A stretch of 64,000 nt of DNA from Bog-159 sp963738345. GTDB taxonomy: Bacteria; Acidobacteriota; Terriglobia; Bryobacterales; Bryobacteraceae. The position numbers were made by a program, and so were the translations under genes. Positions 16,828 to 26,372 of this stretch are shown here, piece after piece. The stretch is from the NCBI GenBank assembly GCA_963738345.1, contig CAVTWI010000002.1, forward strand, positions 4,650,001 to 4,714,000, given 5' to 3'. Below the pieces are notes generated by a model, which was given only the letters and a program-made list of their open reading frames with translations, searched no databases and had not been told where the DNA came from. Positions within the stretch are counted from its first letter, which is position 1. Every line of letters begins with the position of its first letter.

Positions 16828-17868
16828 ATGGGATTTTTGAGGATGGCGGACCTATCCAAATCGTGGCGCAGGACCCGGCGGGCGGCGCATCTGCGGGCGC
16901 GCGAGCTACGCATGATCGCCAAGGGACTGCTGTCGACGGACCATCCTATCCTGGCCCATATCATCCCCATGCGGCGGTGCAATTTGTCGTGCACCTACTG
17001 CAATGAATACGACAACAATTCGAAACCGGTACCGCTTGAGACGGTGTGCCACCGGTTGGATTTGCTGGCGGCGCTGGGCACTACCATCGTGACCATCAGC
17101 GGCGGCGAACCGCTGTTGCATCCGGACCTGGACGAGATTATCGCGCACATCCGCAAGGGCGGGGCCATCGCCGGGATGATCACCAACGGCTATCTGCTGA
17201 CTGCCGAGCGCATCAAACGGCTGAACAAAGCCGGGCTGGAGCATCTGCAGATCAGCATCGATAACGTGACGCCCGACGAGGTTTCGAAGAAGAGCCTGAA
17301 GGTGCTGGACAAGAAACTGCAGCTACTGGCGGAGCACGCCGAATTTCACGTGAATATTAATTCGGTGGTGGGGGGGGGGATCCGGAATCCGCAGGATGCG
17401 CTGGTAGTGGGAAAGCGCGCGGTGGAGTTGGGTTTCACTTCGACGGTGGGGATTATCCACGACGGCACGGGGCAACTGCAGCCGCTGGCCGATGAAGAGC
17501 GCGAAGTTTACTCAGCCATGCGCGCCATGGAGAAAAGCAGCTACGCGCAATTCAACGCTTTTCAGGACAATATCGCGCACGGCAAGGAAAACCAGTGGCG
17601 CTGCCGGGCGGGCGCGCGGTATCTATATATCTGCGAAGACGGTTTGGTGCATTATTGTTCGCAACAGCGCGGGTATCCGGCCAAACCGCTGGCGGAGTAT
17701 ACGGTGGCCGATATCCGGCGCGAATATTTGACCGAGAAATCGTGCGCGCCGCGCTGCACGGTGGCTTGCGTACACCAGGTTTCGTACATCGATTTCTGGC
17801 GTTCGCCGCAGACCTTAGCTGGGACGGGCGTGCCGGATAGCGAAGAACGCTTGGTGCAGATCCGCTAG
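16828..17868 (+). CDS. Radical SAM protein with SPASM-like C-terminal cysteines
   Basis: 346 residues from ATG 16828 (ATG 16843 is an alternative). The radical SAM cluster motif is CNLSCTYCNEY (Cys-x3-Cys-x2-Cys) at about residue 51, followed by the GGEP motif (TISGGEPLLHPDL) and beta strands of a partial TIM barrel. The C-terminus holds further cysteines (WRCRAGARY, YICEDG, HYCSQQRG, SCAPRCTVACVHQ) that could bind an auxiliary Fe-S cluster, as in SPASM or twitch proteins that modify peptides or build cofactors. No precursor-peptide gene is next to it, so the substrate is unknown. Confidence 0.82.
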   Translation: MGFLRMADLSKSWRRTRRAAHLRARELRMIAKGLLSTDHPILAHIIPMRRCNLSCTYCNEYDNNSKPVPLETVCHRLDLLAALGTTIVTISGGEPLLHPDLDEIIAHIRKGGAIAGMITNGYLLTAERIKRLNKAGLEHLQISIDNVTPDEVSKKSLKVLDKKLQLLAEHAEFHVNINSVVGGGIRNPQDALVVGKRAVELGFTSTVGIIHDGTGQLQPLADEEREVYSAMRAMEKSSYAQFNAFQDNIAHGKENQWRCRAGARYLYICEDGLVHYCSQQRGYPAKPLAEYTVADIRREYLTEKSCAPRCTVACVHQVSYIDFWRSPQTLAGTGVPDSEERLVQIR

Positions 17869-17872
17869 CGCC

Positions 17873-18427
17873 TTACAGCAAAGCCTTCCAGAGCAGGAAC
17901 AATGCGCCGGCCAGGAATCCCATGGCGGCCTGATACTCCCGATTTTTCAGATACAGCGCCCATTCAAAGGGCCGCGATTCGCCTGGCGCGGGTGTGAGGC
18001 GGGGCAGCAGAGCGGGCACGCGCGCGGCATAAGCGGCGTAATCGGGAAAGAGGCTGCGCAGGTGTTGTTGTTCAAGCTGGATCACGGGCAAATAGATGCC
18101 CAGGAAGACAGCGGCGAACAGCGCGGCCAGTCCGGCGTTGCGCGCGGCGAGGGCCAGGCCGGCCGCCACCAGAAGTGTACCGAGGTACAGCGGATTGCGA
18201 GTGTAGGCGTAGGGTCCGCTGCTGGCGAGGGTGCGATTCTTGGCCAGGTGACCGGCGGCCCAGGCGCGCATGGCCAGTCCAGCGAGCGAGACCGGCAGTC
18301 CGTAGGCAAGGGATTGCGCATCGGGGTGGGCGAACCAGGCGAAGGCGGCCACCAAAAGGAATCCGCTGGGTACGCGCAGGCGGGCGACGAAATCGGCGTA
18401 AGGTTTAGGGAAGTTCAAGCGAGGCAA
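17873..18427 (-). CDS. ICMT/PEMT-like membrane methyltransferase
   Basis: 184 residues starting from TTG 18427. No ATG lies near the N-terminus, and the frame overlaps the previous gene by 13 bp, which suggests coupling. Four or five membrane helices are visible, with the family signature SGPYAYTRNPLYLGTLL followed by the Glu-rich end of the active site (LEQQHLRSLFPDYAAY). Relatives methylate isoprenylcysteine or phospholipids, but bacterial members are mostly uncharacterised. It lies downstream of two heptosyltransferase genes, so an envelope lipid role is plausible. Confidence 0.75.
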   Translation of the reverse strand: MPRLNFPKPYADFVARLRVPSGFLLVAAFAWFAHPDAQSLAYGLPVSLAGLAMRAWAAGHLAKNRTLASSGPYAYTRNPLYLGTLLVAAGLALAARNAGLAALFAAVFLGIYLPVIQLEQQHLRSLFPDYAAYAARVPALLPRLTPAPGESRPFEWALYLKNREYQAAMGFLAGALFLLWKALL

Positions 18428-19416
18428 TCCGCCGGATGATTTCGCCGGGTAAGCCGCGGCAGGAGGGCGTCGAACACGGTTTCGGGTGTTACGGCGAGCA
18501 TGCTGGGATCGAGTTCGGTGCGCCGTTTATAAGAAGTGACGGCGATGGGACTGCGCAGGACGGTGAACGATTGGCCGTAGGGGCCGGTTTGCGCGGGGTC
18601 GGTGGGGCCGAAGATGGCCACGCCGGGACGCCCCAGCGCGGCGGCCACATGCATGGGTCCGCTATCGACGCCTATCACAGCGGCAGCGCGGCGGGTGGCG
18701 TGGATGAGTCCTTCGATGGAAGATAGATGCAGCAGCGTGTGGGGAACGGCGGCCAGAGTGGCGCGCTCGGAGGGGGGGCCGTTCAGCACCAACGGCACTC
18801 CGGCGTCGCGCTGCAGGCGCTGGGCAAGTTGGCTGTAGTATTCGAGCGGCCACTGTTTGGCGCGCCATCCGCTGAGGGGGCACGCCAGGACGAAGGCGCC
18901 GGAGGGCAATTCTCCTTCGGGCTTTCCGGGCGGCAGCGGAAACGAATGTATGGCGTTGGCGGCACCGGCGACGGCGGCGAGTTCCAGGTTGCGATCCACG
19001 CGGTGTGCGGAGCGGGTTGAAACTTTATCGGAATAGAACATCGCGGCGAGCGGTTCGCGCGCGAGGCGACGATCGAAGCCGTAGATGCGCTCGGTGCGGG
19101 CCACGCAGGCCACTATGGCGGATTTGATTAAGCCCTGGAAATCGACCGCGAAATCGAAGCGCTCGGTGCGCAGGTCATGCCACGCGCGCGCCCAGCCGGC
19201 ACGGGTGCGGCGGTCGACCAGCACTACGCGATCGACGAACGGGTTGGCTTCGAGCAGCGGCGCCCAACGCGGTTCAACCACCCAGGTAACGTGCGCTCCG
19301 GGAAAACCTTGTTTGAGAGAAACCGCGGCGGGCAGCGCATGGATGATATCACCCATGGCGCCCAAACGTACGACCAGAATGCGAGTGATGCTATGTGGAC
19401 TGACGCCAGCGTACAT
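18415..19416 (-). CDS. Lipopolysaccharide heptosyltransferase I-like (GT9)
   Basis: 333 residues from ATG 19416; ATGs at 19455 and 19467 are possible but add a stretch not typical of the family. The N-terminus ILVVRLGAMGDIIHALPA is the classic GT9/WaaC opening. The C-terminal nucleotide-sugar half contains GVDSGPMHVAAALGRPGVAIFGPTDP (split here as GVDSGPMHVAA and GVAIFGPTDP). It is expected to add heptose to Kdo of lipid A on the cytoplasmic face. It is followed by the methyltransferase at 17873 with overlap and preceded by a second GT9 gene 20 bp upstream of the longest possible start. Confidence 0.83.
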   Translation of the reverse strand: MYAGVSPHSITRILVVRLGAMGDIIHALPAAVSLKQGFPGAHVTWVVEPRWAPLLEANPFVDRVVLVDRRTRAGWARAWHDLRTERFDFAVDFQGLIKSAIVACVARTERIYGFDRRLAREPLAAMFYSDKVSTRSAHRVDRNLELAAVAGAANAIHSFPLPPGKPEGELPSGAFVLACPLSGWRAKQWPLEYYSQLAQRLQRDAGVPLVLNGPPSERATLAAVPHTLLHLSSIEGLIHATRRAAAVIGVDSGPMHVAAALGRPGVAIFGPTDPAQTGPYGQSFTVLRSPIAVTSYKRRTELDPSMLAVTPETVFDALLPRLTRRNHPADCLA

Positions 19417-19486
19417 GTTCGTTGGACTCGCGCATTTCTTCACGTAGTCTAACATCTGTAGCTGCATCGCTAGCGGGGCGGACGCG

Positions 19487-20547
19487 TTATTCCGTGTCGT
19501 TGCCGGTATCGGTCCATAATTGCAGGGCGACGGCGGCGGCGCGCGCGGCGGTGACGCGGGTCATGCAGCGGTGGTCGATGGGGCAGGCGCGCAGCAGGCA
19601 GGGGCTACACTCCACCTGTTCGCGTACGATGCGCGCGGCGGGGCCGGTAGGTCCGGTGGTGGTGTCGTCAGTCGCGCCGAAGACGGTGACGGTCGGCACG
19701 CCCAGCGCCGAAGCGATATGCATGGCGCCCGAATCGTTGGTGAGGAACAGGCGGCAGGCGGCGGCTTGGTCGATGAATTGGCGCAGGGTGGTTTGGCCGG
19801 CGAAGTTGTATACGGCGATGCTGGCGTCGCGGATTTGAGCGGTTACCGATTCGCAGAGCGGACGCTCCGATGCGGCGCCGAACACGGCAACCGACGCACT
19901 ATGCGCGCGGGCCACTGTCACGGCAGTCTCGGCAAAACGCTCGGGCAGCCAGCGCTTGGCATCGCCATAGGCCGCACCGGGGCTGACGCCGATTACGGGC
20001 GCATCAAGACCGGCGGCGCGCAAGGCTTGGGTGCCCGAGGCGCGGATTTCGTCGTTCGCGTCGTTGCTCGCATACAGGCGAATCGCGGGGCTGGGCGGAT
20101 ATTCGTGGATGATACCGGCGCGGCGTAGCAGTTCCAGATAGTAGAAGCGCTCATGCCGCGGGATCTCGCCGGGTTCGGGACGGCGGACCGCATCGGTAAG
20201 CAGCCATCCGCGCGCGTCGCGCCGGTAGCCGATGCGGCGGGGGATGCCGGCCCTCCACACGGCCAGAGCGGAGTCGAAGGAATTGGGGAGAAGGATGGCA
20301 GTGTCGAAGCCCTCGCGGCGCAGGTCGGCTACGGCTTTGCGGCGGTCGGCGGGATAGATCATGACCGCGTCGATGGCGCTTTCGCGGGCGTAGATATCGG
20401 CGACGGCGGGGCGCGCGGCTACGGTGAGATGGGCTCCGGGGAAGGCGTCGCGCACGGCGCGGATGGCGGGCAGGGACATTACCGCATCGCCGACCCAATT
20501 GGTAGCGCGTACGAGAATTTTCGTTTGGCTTCGCGGCAGTAGACCAT
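19487..20547 (-). CDS. waaF: Lipopolysaccharide heptosyltransferase II-like (GT9), start region frame-broken
   Basis: The uninterrupted frame from ATG 20479 (MSLPAIRAVRDAFPGAH) lacks the conserved first strand. That strand is present just upstream in the same frame (KILVRATNWVGDAV) but has no start codon of its own. Adding one A to the run at about 20527-20530 joins it to ATG 20547 (MVYCREAKRKILVRA). The extended protein is about 353 residues. The C-terminal motif LTNDSGAMHIASALG and GATDDTTTGP fit WaaF, which adds the second heptose. Cysteines near the end (ECSPCLLRACP) are usual for WaaF. It sits in tandem with the WaaC-like gene. Confidence 0.8.
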
Positions 20548-20617
20548 TTTAGCAACGGGCGCGATTTGTGCCGCAAGAATCGGATAGCGAAGGTGGGGGG
20601 GGAGCTATGCTGGCGGG

Positions 20618-21313
20618 ATGCAACTTGACGGTATAGCGTGGGACGAAGTGGAAGCGGCGTTGTGGCGGCAGGGCTATGCGAAACTGCCGGCGATTCTGAC
20701 GGACGCGGAATGCGCGGAGTTGATCGCGCTGTATGCGAGCCGGGAGCGTTTTCGCAGCCGCATCGAGATGGCGCGGTACCGGTTCGGCATAGGCGATTAT
20801 CAATATTTCGGCTACCCGCTTCCTGGTGTGGTGGCGGAGTTGCGGGAGCGGTCATACCCACCGCTGGCGGCGATCGCCAATCGTTGGAATGAGGTGCTGG
20901 GCGAGGCGTCGCGATTTCCGGCGGCGCTGGCCGAGTTCACCGCGCAGTGCCAGGCGGCCGGACAGACCAAAGCTACGCCCTTGCTGCTACACTACGAAGC
21001 CGGCGGCTACAACTGTCTGCATCAGGATCTGTATGGCGATGTGGCGTTTCCTTTGCAAATGGTGTGCTTCTTGAGTCAGCCGGACGCCGATTATACGGGT
21101 GGAGATTTTCTGCTGGTGGAGCAACGGCCGCGGGCGCAATCCATCGGTCATGCGATTCGCGGGCGGCGCGGCGAGGCGGTGGTGTTCACTACGCGCTACC
21201 GGCCGGTGAAGGGTGCGCGGGGATTCTATCGCGCCAATATCAAGCATGGGGTTAGTCCGTTGCTGTCGGGCACGCGGTACACGCTGGGCGTGATCTATCA
21301 CGAGGCGAGCTGA
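20618..21313 (+). CDS. 2-oxoglutarate/Fe(II) oxygenase-like protein
   Basis: 231 residues. The double-stranded beta-helix signature is clear: metal-binding His-x-Asp in NCLHQDLYGD (about residues 133-135), distal His in ANIKHGVSPL, and the Arg of SGTRYTLGVIYHEA expected to bind 2-oxoglutarate. The family resembles the bacterial oxygenase group often named 2OG-Fe(II) oxygenase of unknown substrate (Oxygenase-NA type). It is followed 60 bp later by ada, so a role in alkylation repair similar to AlkB is tempting, but the sequence is not AlkB-like. Confidence 0.78.
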   Translation: MQLDGIAWDEVEAALWRQGYAKLPAILTDAECAELIALYASRERFRSRIEMARYRFGIGDYQYFGYPLPGVVAELRERSYPPLAAIANRWNEVLGEASRFPAALAEFTAQCQAAGQTKATPLLLHYEAGGYNCLHQDLYGDVAFPLQMVCFLSQPDADYTGGDFLLVEQRPRAQSIGHAIRGRRGEAVVFTTRYRPVKGARGFYRANIKHGVSPLLSGTRYTLGVIYHEAS

Positions 21314-21374
21314 AATCCACTCTGCCCGCAAGGAACGGATAGTGTTCCCCGCCCCCAACGCTTAGGCTCTAACT

Positions 21375-22469
21375 ATGGCGACAATAGTGAATAGCTTGGC
21401 GATGGTCCCCAAAGACGAACAGGCCTACTGGGAAGCGAATTTCTGGGAGGCGATGGAAACCCGCGACCGGCATATGGACGGCGTGTTCTTTTACGCCGTG
21501 ATCTCGACGGGCGTGTATTGCCGGGCGTCGTGTCCGTCGCGGCGGCCGCGGCGCGAAAACGTGATCTTTTTCCAACGGCGCGAGGCCGCCGAACGCGCCG
21601 GATTCCGCGCCTGTCTGCGTTGCAAGCCGGACCGCGAACGCACCCGCGACGCGCAATCGGAACTGGTGGAGAATATCTGCCGCTATCTGGAAGGGCATCT
21701 CGACGAAGCGGTGACGCTCGAGGGTCTGAGCCGGCAGTTGAAGCTGAGCCCGTTTCATTTACAGCGGACTTTCAAAGCTGCCACCGGCGTTACGCCGCGC
21801 GCGTACGCCGATTTCTGCCGCCTGGAGTCATTTAAAGGCGGCTTGCGCGGCGGCAGCGCGGTCACCACGGCACTCTACGACGCAGGCTATGGATCGAGCA
21901 GCCGGCTCTATGAACGGGCGGCGGCGCAACTGGGCATGACGCCGACGGCTTACCGGCGCGGCGGCGCGGGCCTGGATATCCGTTACGACATTGTGGATAC
22001 GCCCGTAGGCCTGCTGCTGGTGGGGGCGACAGCTAAGGGTGTGTGCGCGATCCAGTTTGGCGAATCCGTGAAGAAGTTGGAGGAAGCGCTCCGCACTGAG
22101 TTTCCGGCGGCCGAATTGCGGCGCGATGCGGCGGTACTGGGCCCGTGGGCCGAACAGTTGCGTGCGCATCTGGGGGGACGGCTGCACAAGCTGGACGTGC
22201 CGCTCGACATTCAGGCGACCGCATTCCAGCGCAGGGTTTGGGAGTATCTGCAGTCCATACCTTATGGCTCGACGCAATCGTACGGCGAGATTGCCAAGGC
22301 TTTGGAGCAGCCCCGGGCGGCCAGGGCGGTGGCGCGCGCCTGCGCCAGCAATCCGGTAGCGGTGGTGATTCCATGTCATCGGGTGGTGCGCGGTGACGGG
22401 GTTTCCGGCGGCTACCGCTGGGGCGAGGAACGCAAGCGCAAGTTACTGGGAATAGAGCGCGGCAAGTAG
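21375..22469 (+). CDS. ada: Bifunctional alkylation-response regulator / O6-methylguanine-DNA methyltransferase Ada
   Basis: 364 residues with the full Ada layout. The N-terminal zinc domain has four ligands (Cys49, Cys53, Cys80, Cys83 in VYCRASCPSR and ACLRCKP); Cys49 is the expected methyl-phosphotriester acceptor. An AraC-type HTH follows (about 100-190, LSRQLKLSPFHLQRTFKAA), then the methyltransferase domain with acceptor Cys334 in IPCHRVV. Methylated Ada normally activates its own gene and repair genes. A start at Met10 is possible. It lies next to a 2OG oxygenase on the same strand. Confidence 0.94.
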   Translation: MATIVNSLAMVPKDEQAYWEANFWEAMETRDRHMDGVFFYAVISTGVYCRASCPSRRPRRENVIFFQRREAAERAGFRACLRCKPDRERTRDAQSELVENICRYLEGHLDEAVTLEGLSRQLKLSPFHLQRTFKAATGVTPRAYADFCRLESFKGGLRGGSAVTTALYDAGYGSSSRLYERAAAQLGMTPTAYRRGGAGLDIRYDIVDTPVGLLLVGATAKGVCAIQFGESVKKLEEALRTEFPAAELRRDAAVLGPWAEQLRAHLGGRLHKLDVPLDIQATAFQRRVWEYLQSIPYGSTQSYGEIAKALEQPRAARAVARACASNPVAVVIPCHRVVRGDGVSGGYRWGEERKRKLLGIERGK

Positions 22470-22539
22470 ACGTTTTGTAACTTATCCTACTGTAGTGGCG
22501 TCTCTTCAGTCGTAGTTAGACACAGGACAAGTCACTGAG

Positions 22540-23019
22540 ATGACGACCAGAGTGCTTTTCGTTTTAGCGGGGCTTTGCGCGATGTCGGGATGCGCCGCTA
22601 CAGCAAGGTTATACCCTGTTCAGGGTCCTTTAAGTGTACAGACGCCCGCGCCGGTGTTTCCGGGCAAGTTGACCGGATTCATTAATTCCGGCAGTATTTC
22701 ATTTACGCTAAGCGATGGGGAAACGTGTAAAGGCGGGTGGACGCGGGTGGTCCCCGCGAAAACCGCCACTGGCACAAGCAGTGACAATACTCCAGGAGTG
22801 ACCGGCATGTCCGCTATCTGGGATACAGTTTACGGGCAAGGTTACTTTGTGTCGCATGTCCTGGGTAAGTTGTATTACGCGCGCGGAAGCATTACCGGAA
22901 GCCGGGGAACCGTGCTCGATGTAGAGTTTTACAAGCCGGATGGCGAGAGTAGACATATCTTCGGCGTTGCTAAAGATAGTAAGGGCAACGTGTATAAGAT
23001 GGCGTTCCCTTACAACTGA
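22540..23019 (+). CDS. Small lipoprotein of unknown function
   Basis: 159 residues. The N-terminus has a lipoprotein signal with lipobox AMSGC (Cys19). The mature protein is beta-rich, with no family recognised (GSISFTLSDGETCKGGW, ARGSITGSRGTVLDVEF). It appears membrane-anchored in the periplasm. It converges on the Ser/Thr kinase gene with an 7-bp gap. Confidence 0.65.
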   Translation: MTTRVLFVLAGLCAMSGCAATARLYPVQGPLSVQTPAPVFPGKLTGFINSGSISFTLSDGETCKGGWTRVVPAKTATGTSSDNTPGVTGMSAIWDTVYGQGYFVSHVLGKLYYARGSITGSRGTVLDVEFYKPDGESRHIFGVAKDSKGNVYKMAFPYN

Positions 23020-23026
23020 GGCCGGG

Positions 23027-25732
23027 TCAGCGATCGAGCAGCACGCCAAAGAGCGGTTTGCCGGCGGTTGAAGTACGGAAGGCAAACGCGGCCAGCCCGA
23101 TCAGCGAGAGAACAGTCAGCAGCGACGTGGTTCCATACCAGGCTCCAAAGTCAGTAGTGAAAGCCAGAGCCGCCATCACGTCGGTGACGAAAGCGCAGAC
23201 GGCCACCGCCAGAAAGCCATAGCGTAAGAGCAGCACCACCAGGATTCCGTAAATCAGCACGTACATGGCGGTATCGACGGCGGGATGCGCGGTGGCCAAG
23301 CCTTTGAAGCCGGCGAAGAGCGCCACGAAGGCGAGGGCGGCCAGCCATTCCTTGCGCAGGATTACGCGGAACACGAAGAGCAGCATCAGGAACAGCAGGG
23401 AACCCGAGATGCCATCGAAAACATGGTTCAGGTATATGCCGGCAAATTTGGGCAGGCTGACCAAGGCCGCCAGATGCGGCGCGCGGCCCAATCCTTCGCC
23501 TAAGCGAATATCGACGGCTCCCGCGGCGGCGATGATGAGGTCGTAACCCACGCCTACCAGGATGCCGATCAGGATATCGCGCCCGACCAGGGGGTCGCGC
23601 CAACCTCCGCTGAGAGTGCGGGTCCAGGTAATGATGGTTTGAGGCCAGTGACGCCGCACGAAAGGTTCGAGCGCGATATAGGCTAGCCACATTTGGGCGG
23701 CCGAGAGCAAAGCGCTAGCGGCTCCGGCGGAGAAAAGCGCCATTTCGTCCGGCCACGACAGATGATGGCCTCCGCAGAGCCATACGCCCATGCTCAAGGC
23801 GAAGGCCACGGCGGCGATGCGGAAGGCGCCCTGCTTATCGCCGCGGCCGAGGCGCAGATTGCGCCAGGAGAGCAGCGACCCCACTACGACCATGATTACG
23901 AACATGAGGGTCCACAGTATCTGGTTGGCGCGCTGGGATCCGCTTTCTTCGGGCGGGGTCTGGCGGTCAGGATTCGTCCATGGTCCGTTGATGGTGAAGT
24001 AGACGGGTTTGCCGCGCCACCAGGCGGCCTCAATCCGAATGGGATTCTCGGGGCGTCCGGGGAAGATGCCGGTCCAAGCGGCGCGATGGTCGGCGATGGC
24101 GAGGGGAGTCCAGCGCGGTTCCACCGGTTTGAATTGCGACTGGTCCAAGCCGGCAGCGGAGAATAGAGGCGCAGCGTCGGGCCGCGCGGGGTTTTCCGGT
24201 TGGTCCTCTATTTGGGGCGGGACGGCTTCGAGATAAACCAGGCGTCCGGCCGGATCGAGGACCAGGGTCCGCATGCCGGAAACGCGCATGGGAGGATCTT
24301 CCATACTCACTACGCCCGACTGCTGGAACTGCTCCGTCTGCAAATGCTGCGGGCTCTCGCGATACCAGAAATTCACGGGCGAAGGGCGGCCGTTGGCGAT
24401 GCGAGTCCAATCGGCGCCCGCCGGGCGGTGCGTTCCCAGATACCGAAGGTAGGGGTGGTTGTAGTCAAGCCCCCAGGCGCGGTCCACGGGCGGCGTAGTG
24501 TAGCCGAGGCGCTCGGCCATGCGATGCGCTTCCACTACTAACGCGTCGGGTGGCAGTTCCAGGCGCATGCGGCTGAGGACCATCTCTTGCGAAAACGAAT
24601 AGACGATGGCGAAGAGGCCTACGATGATAAACCCCAGGCAGACGGCGGCGACGGCTGGACGCAAACCTTCGCTCGCGCCGGCCGCAGCCACCATTTCTGG
24701 CGACGGGGTCTCGCCAGCCGCCAGCGCCGCAGCCAGCGGATCGCCGCCGGGCAAGGCCGCCGAGATAGCCAGCGCTGAGGAGGGCCGCTTGCGCGGGTCC
24801 GGATCGAGGCAGCGTGCGATCACCCGTTCCACGCCCGGATCGATATCGTGCACCACGCTCGAAACACTGGCGGGCGGGCCCGCTTCGCGCTTACGGATCA
24901 GTTCCGCCAGAGTCTCGGCTTCGAAGGCTTTCCGGCCGGTGAAGATTTCGTAGAGCACCAGGCCCAGCGCGTACAGATCGCTCTGAACCGAAACTTCCCT
25001 GCCGCTCAGTTGTTCGGGCGCCATGTAGGCGGGGGTGCCGCTGCGGATGTCCGCATTTTGCATCTCGGCGGCCAAGCCGGCAAGTCCAAAGTCGGTGATG
25101 ACCACTTGGCCGCGCCCATCGATCATGATGTTGGCGGGTTTCAGGTCGCGATGCAGAACGCCCTGCGAATGCGCCGCTGCCAATCCGGCGCAGAGCTTGC
25201 GCGCGATCTCAATGGCTTTGTCCGGCGGCAGGCGGCCGATGCGGCGCAGTAGCGAAGACAGGTCCTCACCATCCACAAACTCCATGGAGAGGAAGGGCAG
25301 GCCGTCGACCTCGCCGATGTCGTAAACGCGGCAGACATTCGGGTGGGTCACCTGGCGGGCGATACGCACTTCATTGTGGAACCGGGCGAGCCGGCCGGGA
25401 TCGCGAGAGGCTTCGTCGGGCAGGAACTTGAGCGCTACTGTCTGGCCCAGGCGGATATCCGTGGCACGGTACACTTCGCCCATGCCACCTTTACCCAGCG
25501 GGCCGATCACGCGATAGCGTTCGCCGAGCAGGGTACCGGGGAGGAAGCGGCCCTCGTCAACGCCGCTTGAAGATAATATGCCTGTACTGGCATGTCCGGA
25601 AACGGGTGGCCGCGGCATGGCGACCGTGGCGGTGGCGCCCACCAGAACCGGACCGCTGGCGGGCACTCCGCAAGACGGGCAGAAGCGGCTACTTTCCGGG
25701 ATTTCAAGACCGCAAGACCTGCAATCCGCCAT
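23027..25732 (-). CDS. Ser/Thr protein kinase with zinc ribbon and polytopic membrane tail
   Basis: 901 residues. A zinc ribbon begins the protein (Cys4, Cys7, Cys18, Cys21; CRSCG and FCPSCG). The PknB-type kinase domain covers about 70-330: glycine loop GPLGKGGMGEVYRA, Lys in TVALKFLPDE, catalytic HRDLKPANIMID, DFGLAG and the APE-like APEQLSG segment. A membrane helix (AVCLGFIIVGLFAIVYSF) separates it from an extracytoplasmic region (about 395-590) and then about seven helices to the C-terminus. All catalytic residues are present, so it should be an active Hanks-type kinase. The tail looks like a sensor or transporter-like domain. This architecture is common in Acidobacteria. Substrates are unknown. 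Confidence 0.92.
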   Translation of the reverse strand: MADCRSCGLEIPESSRFCPSCGVPASGPVLVGATATVAMPRPPVSGHASTGILSSSGVDEGRFLPGTLLGERYRVIGPLGKGGMGEVYRATDIRLGQTVALKFLPDEASRDPGRLARFHNEVRIARQVTHPNVCRVYDIGEVDGLPFLSMEFVDGEDLSSLLRRIGRLPPDKAIEIARKLCAGLAAAHSQGVLHRDLKPANIMIDGRGQVVITDFGLAGLAAEMQNADIRSGTPAYMAPEQLSGREVSVQSDLYALGLVLYEIFTGRKAFEAETLAELIRKREAGPPASVSSVVHDIDPGVERVIARCLDPDPRKRPSSALAISAALPGGDPLAAALAAGETPSPEMVAAAGASEGLRPAVAAVCLGFIIVGLFAIVYSFSQEMVLSRMRLELPPDALVVEAHRMAERLGYTTPPVDRAWGLDYNHPYLRYLGTHRPAGADWTRIANGRPSPVNFWYRESPQHLQTEQFQQSGVVSMEDPPMRVSGMRTLVLDPAGRLVYLEAVPPQIEDQPENPARPDAAPLFSAAGLDQSQFKPVEPRWTPLAIADHRAAWTGIFPGRPENPIRIEAAWWRGKPVYFTINGPWTNPDRQTPPEESGSQRANQILWTLMFVIMVVVGSLLSWRNLRLGRGDKQGAFRIAAVAFALSMGVWLCGGHHLSWPDEMALFSAGAASALLSAAQMWLAYIALEPFVRRHWPQTIITWTRTLSGGWRDPLVGRDILIGILVGVGYDLIIAAAGAVDIRLGEGLGRAPHLAALVSLPKFAGIYLNHVFDGISGSLLFLMLLFVFRVILRKEWLAALAFVALFAGFKGLATAHPAVDTAMYVLIYGILVVLLLRYGFLAVAVCAFVTDVMAALAFTTDFGAWYGTTSLLTVLSLIGLAAFAFRTSTAGKPLFGVLLDR

Positions 25733-25879
25733 CGCTTTCAGGATACAGCAGCGCGCCTTGGTACGATACCGGACTCTGAGCGCCTGTGAGTGAGCGGTTA
25801 TGTGATCCCTCCTACGGCGCAGGGTTAACTCTACTCACAGAATAGTAATACGCGGGTAAGTTTCCCGCTGGAGGGAATT

Positions 25880-26257
25880 ATGAAAAAAGCCGCACTTACA
25901 TTAGCTTTAGTTATTGCAGGTTTACCGATAGCCTTTGGGCAGGCCGGTTCGTCCGGATCGGGCTCTTCGGGATCGCAAGGCTCTGCTGGGCAGTCGGGTC
26001 AGACACCGCCGAGCACTCCGCCCAACGGATCCAATCCGAATGGGACGACGCCCAACGGGACTAATCCAAACGGGACGAACCCGAAAGGAACGAATCCGAA
26101 CGGTATGAATCCTAACGGCACGGATCCAAACGGCACTACGCGACGGGCGCGCAGGCAGCGCCGCAATAAGAATACCAGCGGCACCACCAATCCGGCGAAC
26201 CCGAATAACCCGTCCAACAATCCGACGCCGCCTAGCCCGACTACGCCACCGCAGTGA
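25880..26257 (+). CDS. Secreted low-complexity protein with NPNGT repeats
   Basis: 125 residues with a strong ribosome site (GGAGGG 6 bp before ATG) and a signal peptide (MKKAALTLALVIAGLPIAFG). The mature part is Gly/Ser-rich, then about nine tandem pentapeptides of the NPNGT type (residues 53-90), a basic patch (RRARRQRRNKN) and an Asn/Pro-rich tail. The DNA repeats are imperfect 15-mers that keep the reading frame, so selection appears to act on the protein. It may be a cell-wall or surface structural peptide; the function is unknown. A terminator-like hairpin follows at 26278. Confidence 0.6.
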   Translation: MKKAALTLALVIAGLPIAFGQAGSSGSGSSGSQGSAGQSGQTPPSTPPNGSNPNGTTPNGTNPNGTNPKGTNPNGMNPNGTDPNGTTRRARRQRRNKNTSGTTNPANPNNPSNNPTPPSPTTPPQ

Positions 26258-26277
26258 GTTGCTAGACAAAGTACCGG

Positions 26278-26298
26278 GCGGGGCTGACCAAGCCCCGC
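26278..26298 (+). terminator. Hairpin terminator after the NPNGT gene
   Basis: Perfect 8-bp stem GCGGGGCT / AGCCCCGC with a 5-base loop (GACCA), followed by TTT. It lies 21 bp after the stop at 26257. The T tract is short, so termination may be partial. Confidence 0.6.
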
Positions 26299-26372
26299 TT
26301 TGGACCACCTTCACTTCCCCCTTTTGCTGCAACCATTAGCCTGTCGCGATCATCTATGTACATAGGGTTACA

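Noticed and set aside
26035..26140. Tandem short repeats resembling a small repeat array.
   Set aside because: Units are 15 bp, imperfect and in frame, coding for NPNGT pentapeptides. There are no spacers, so it is neither CRISPR nor a non-coding satellite.
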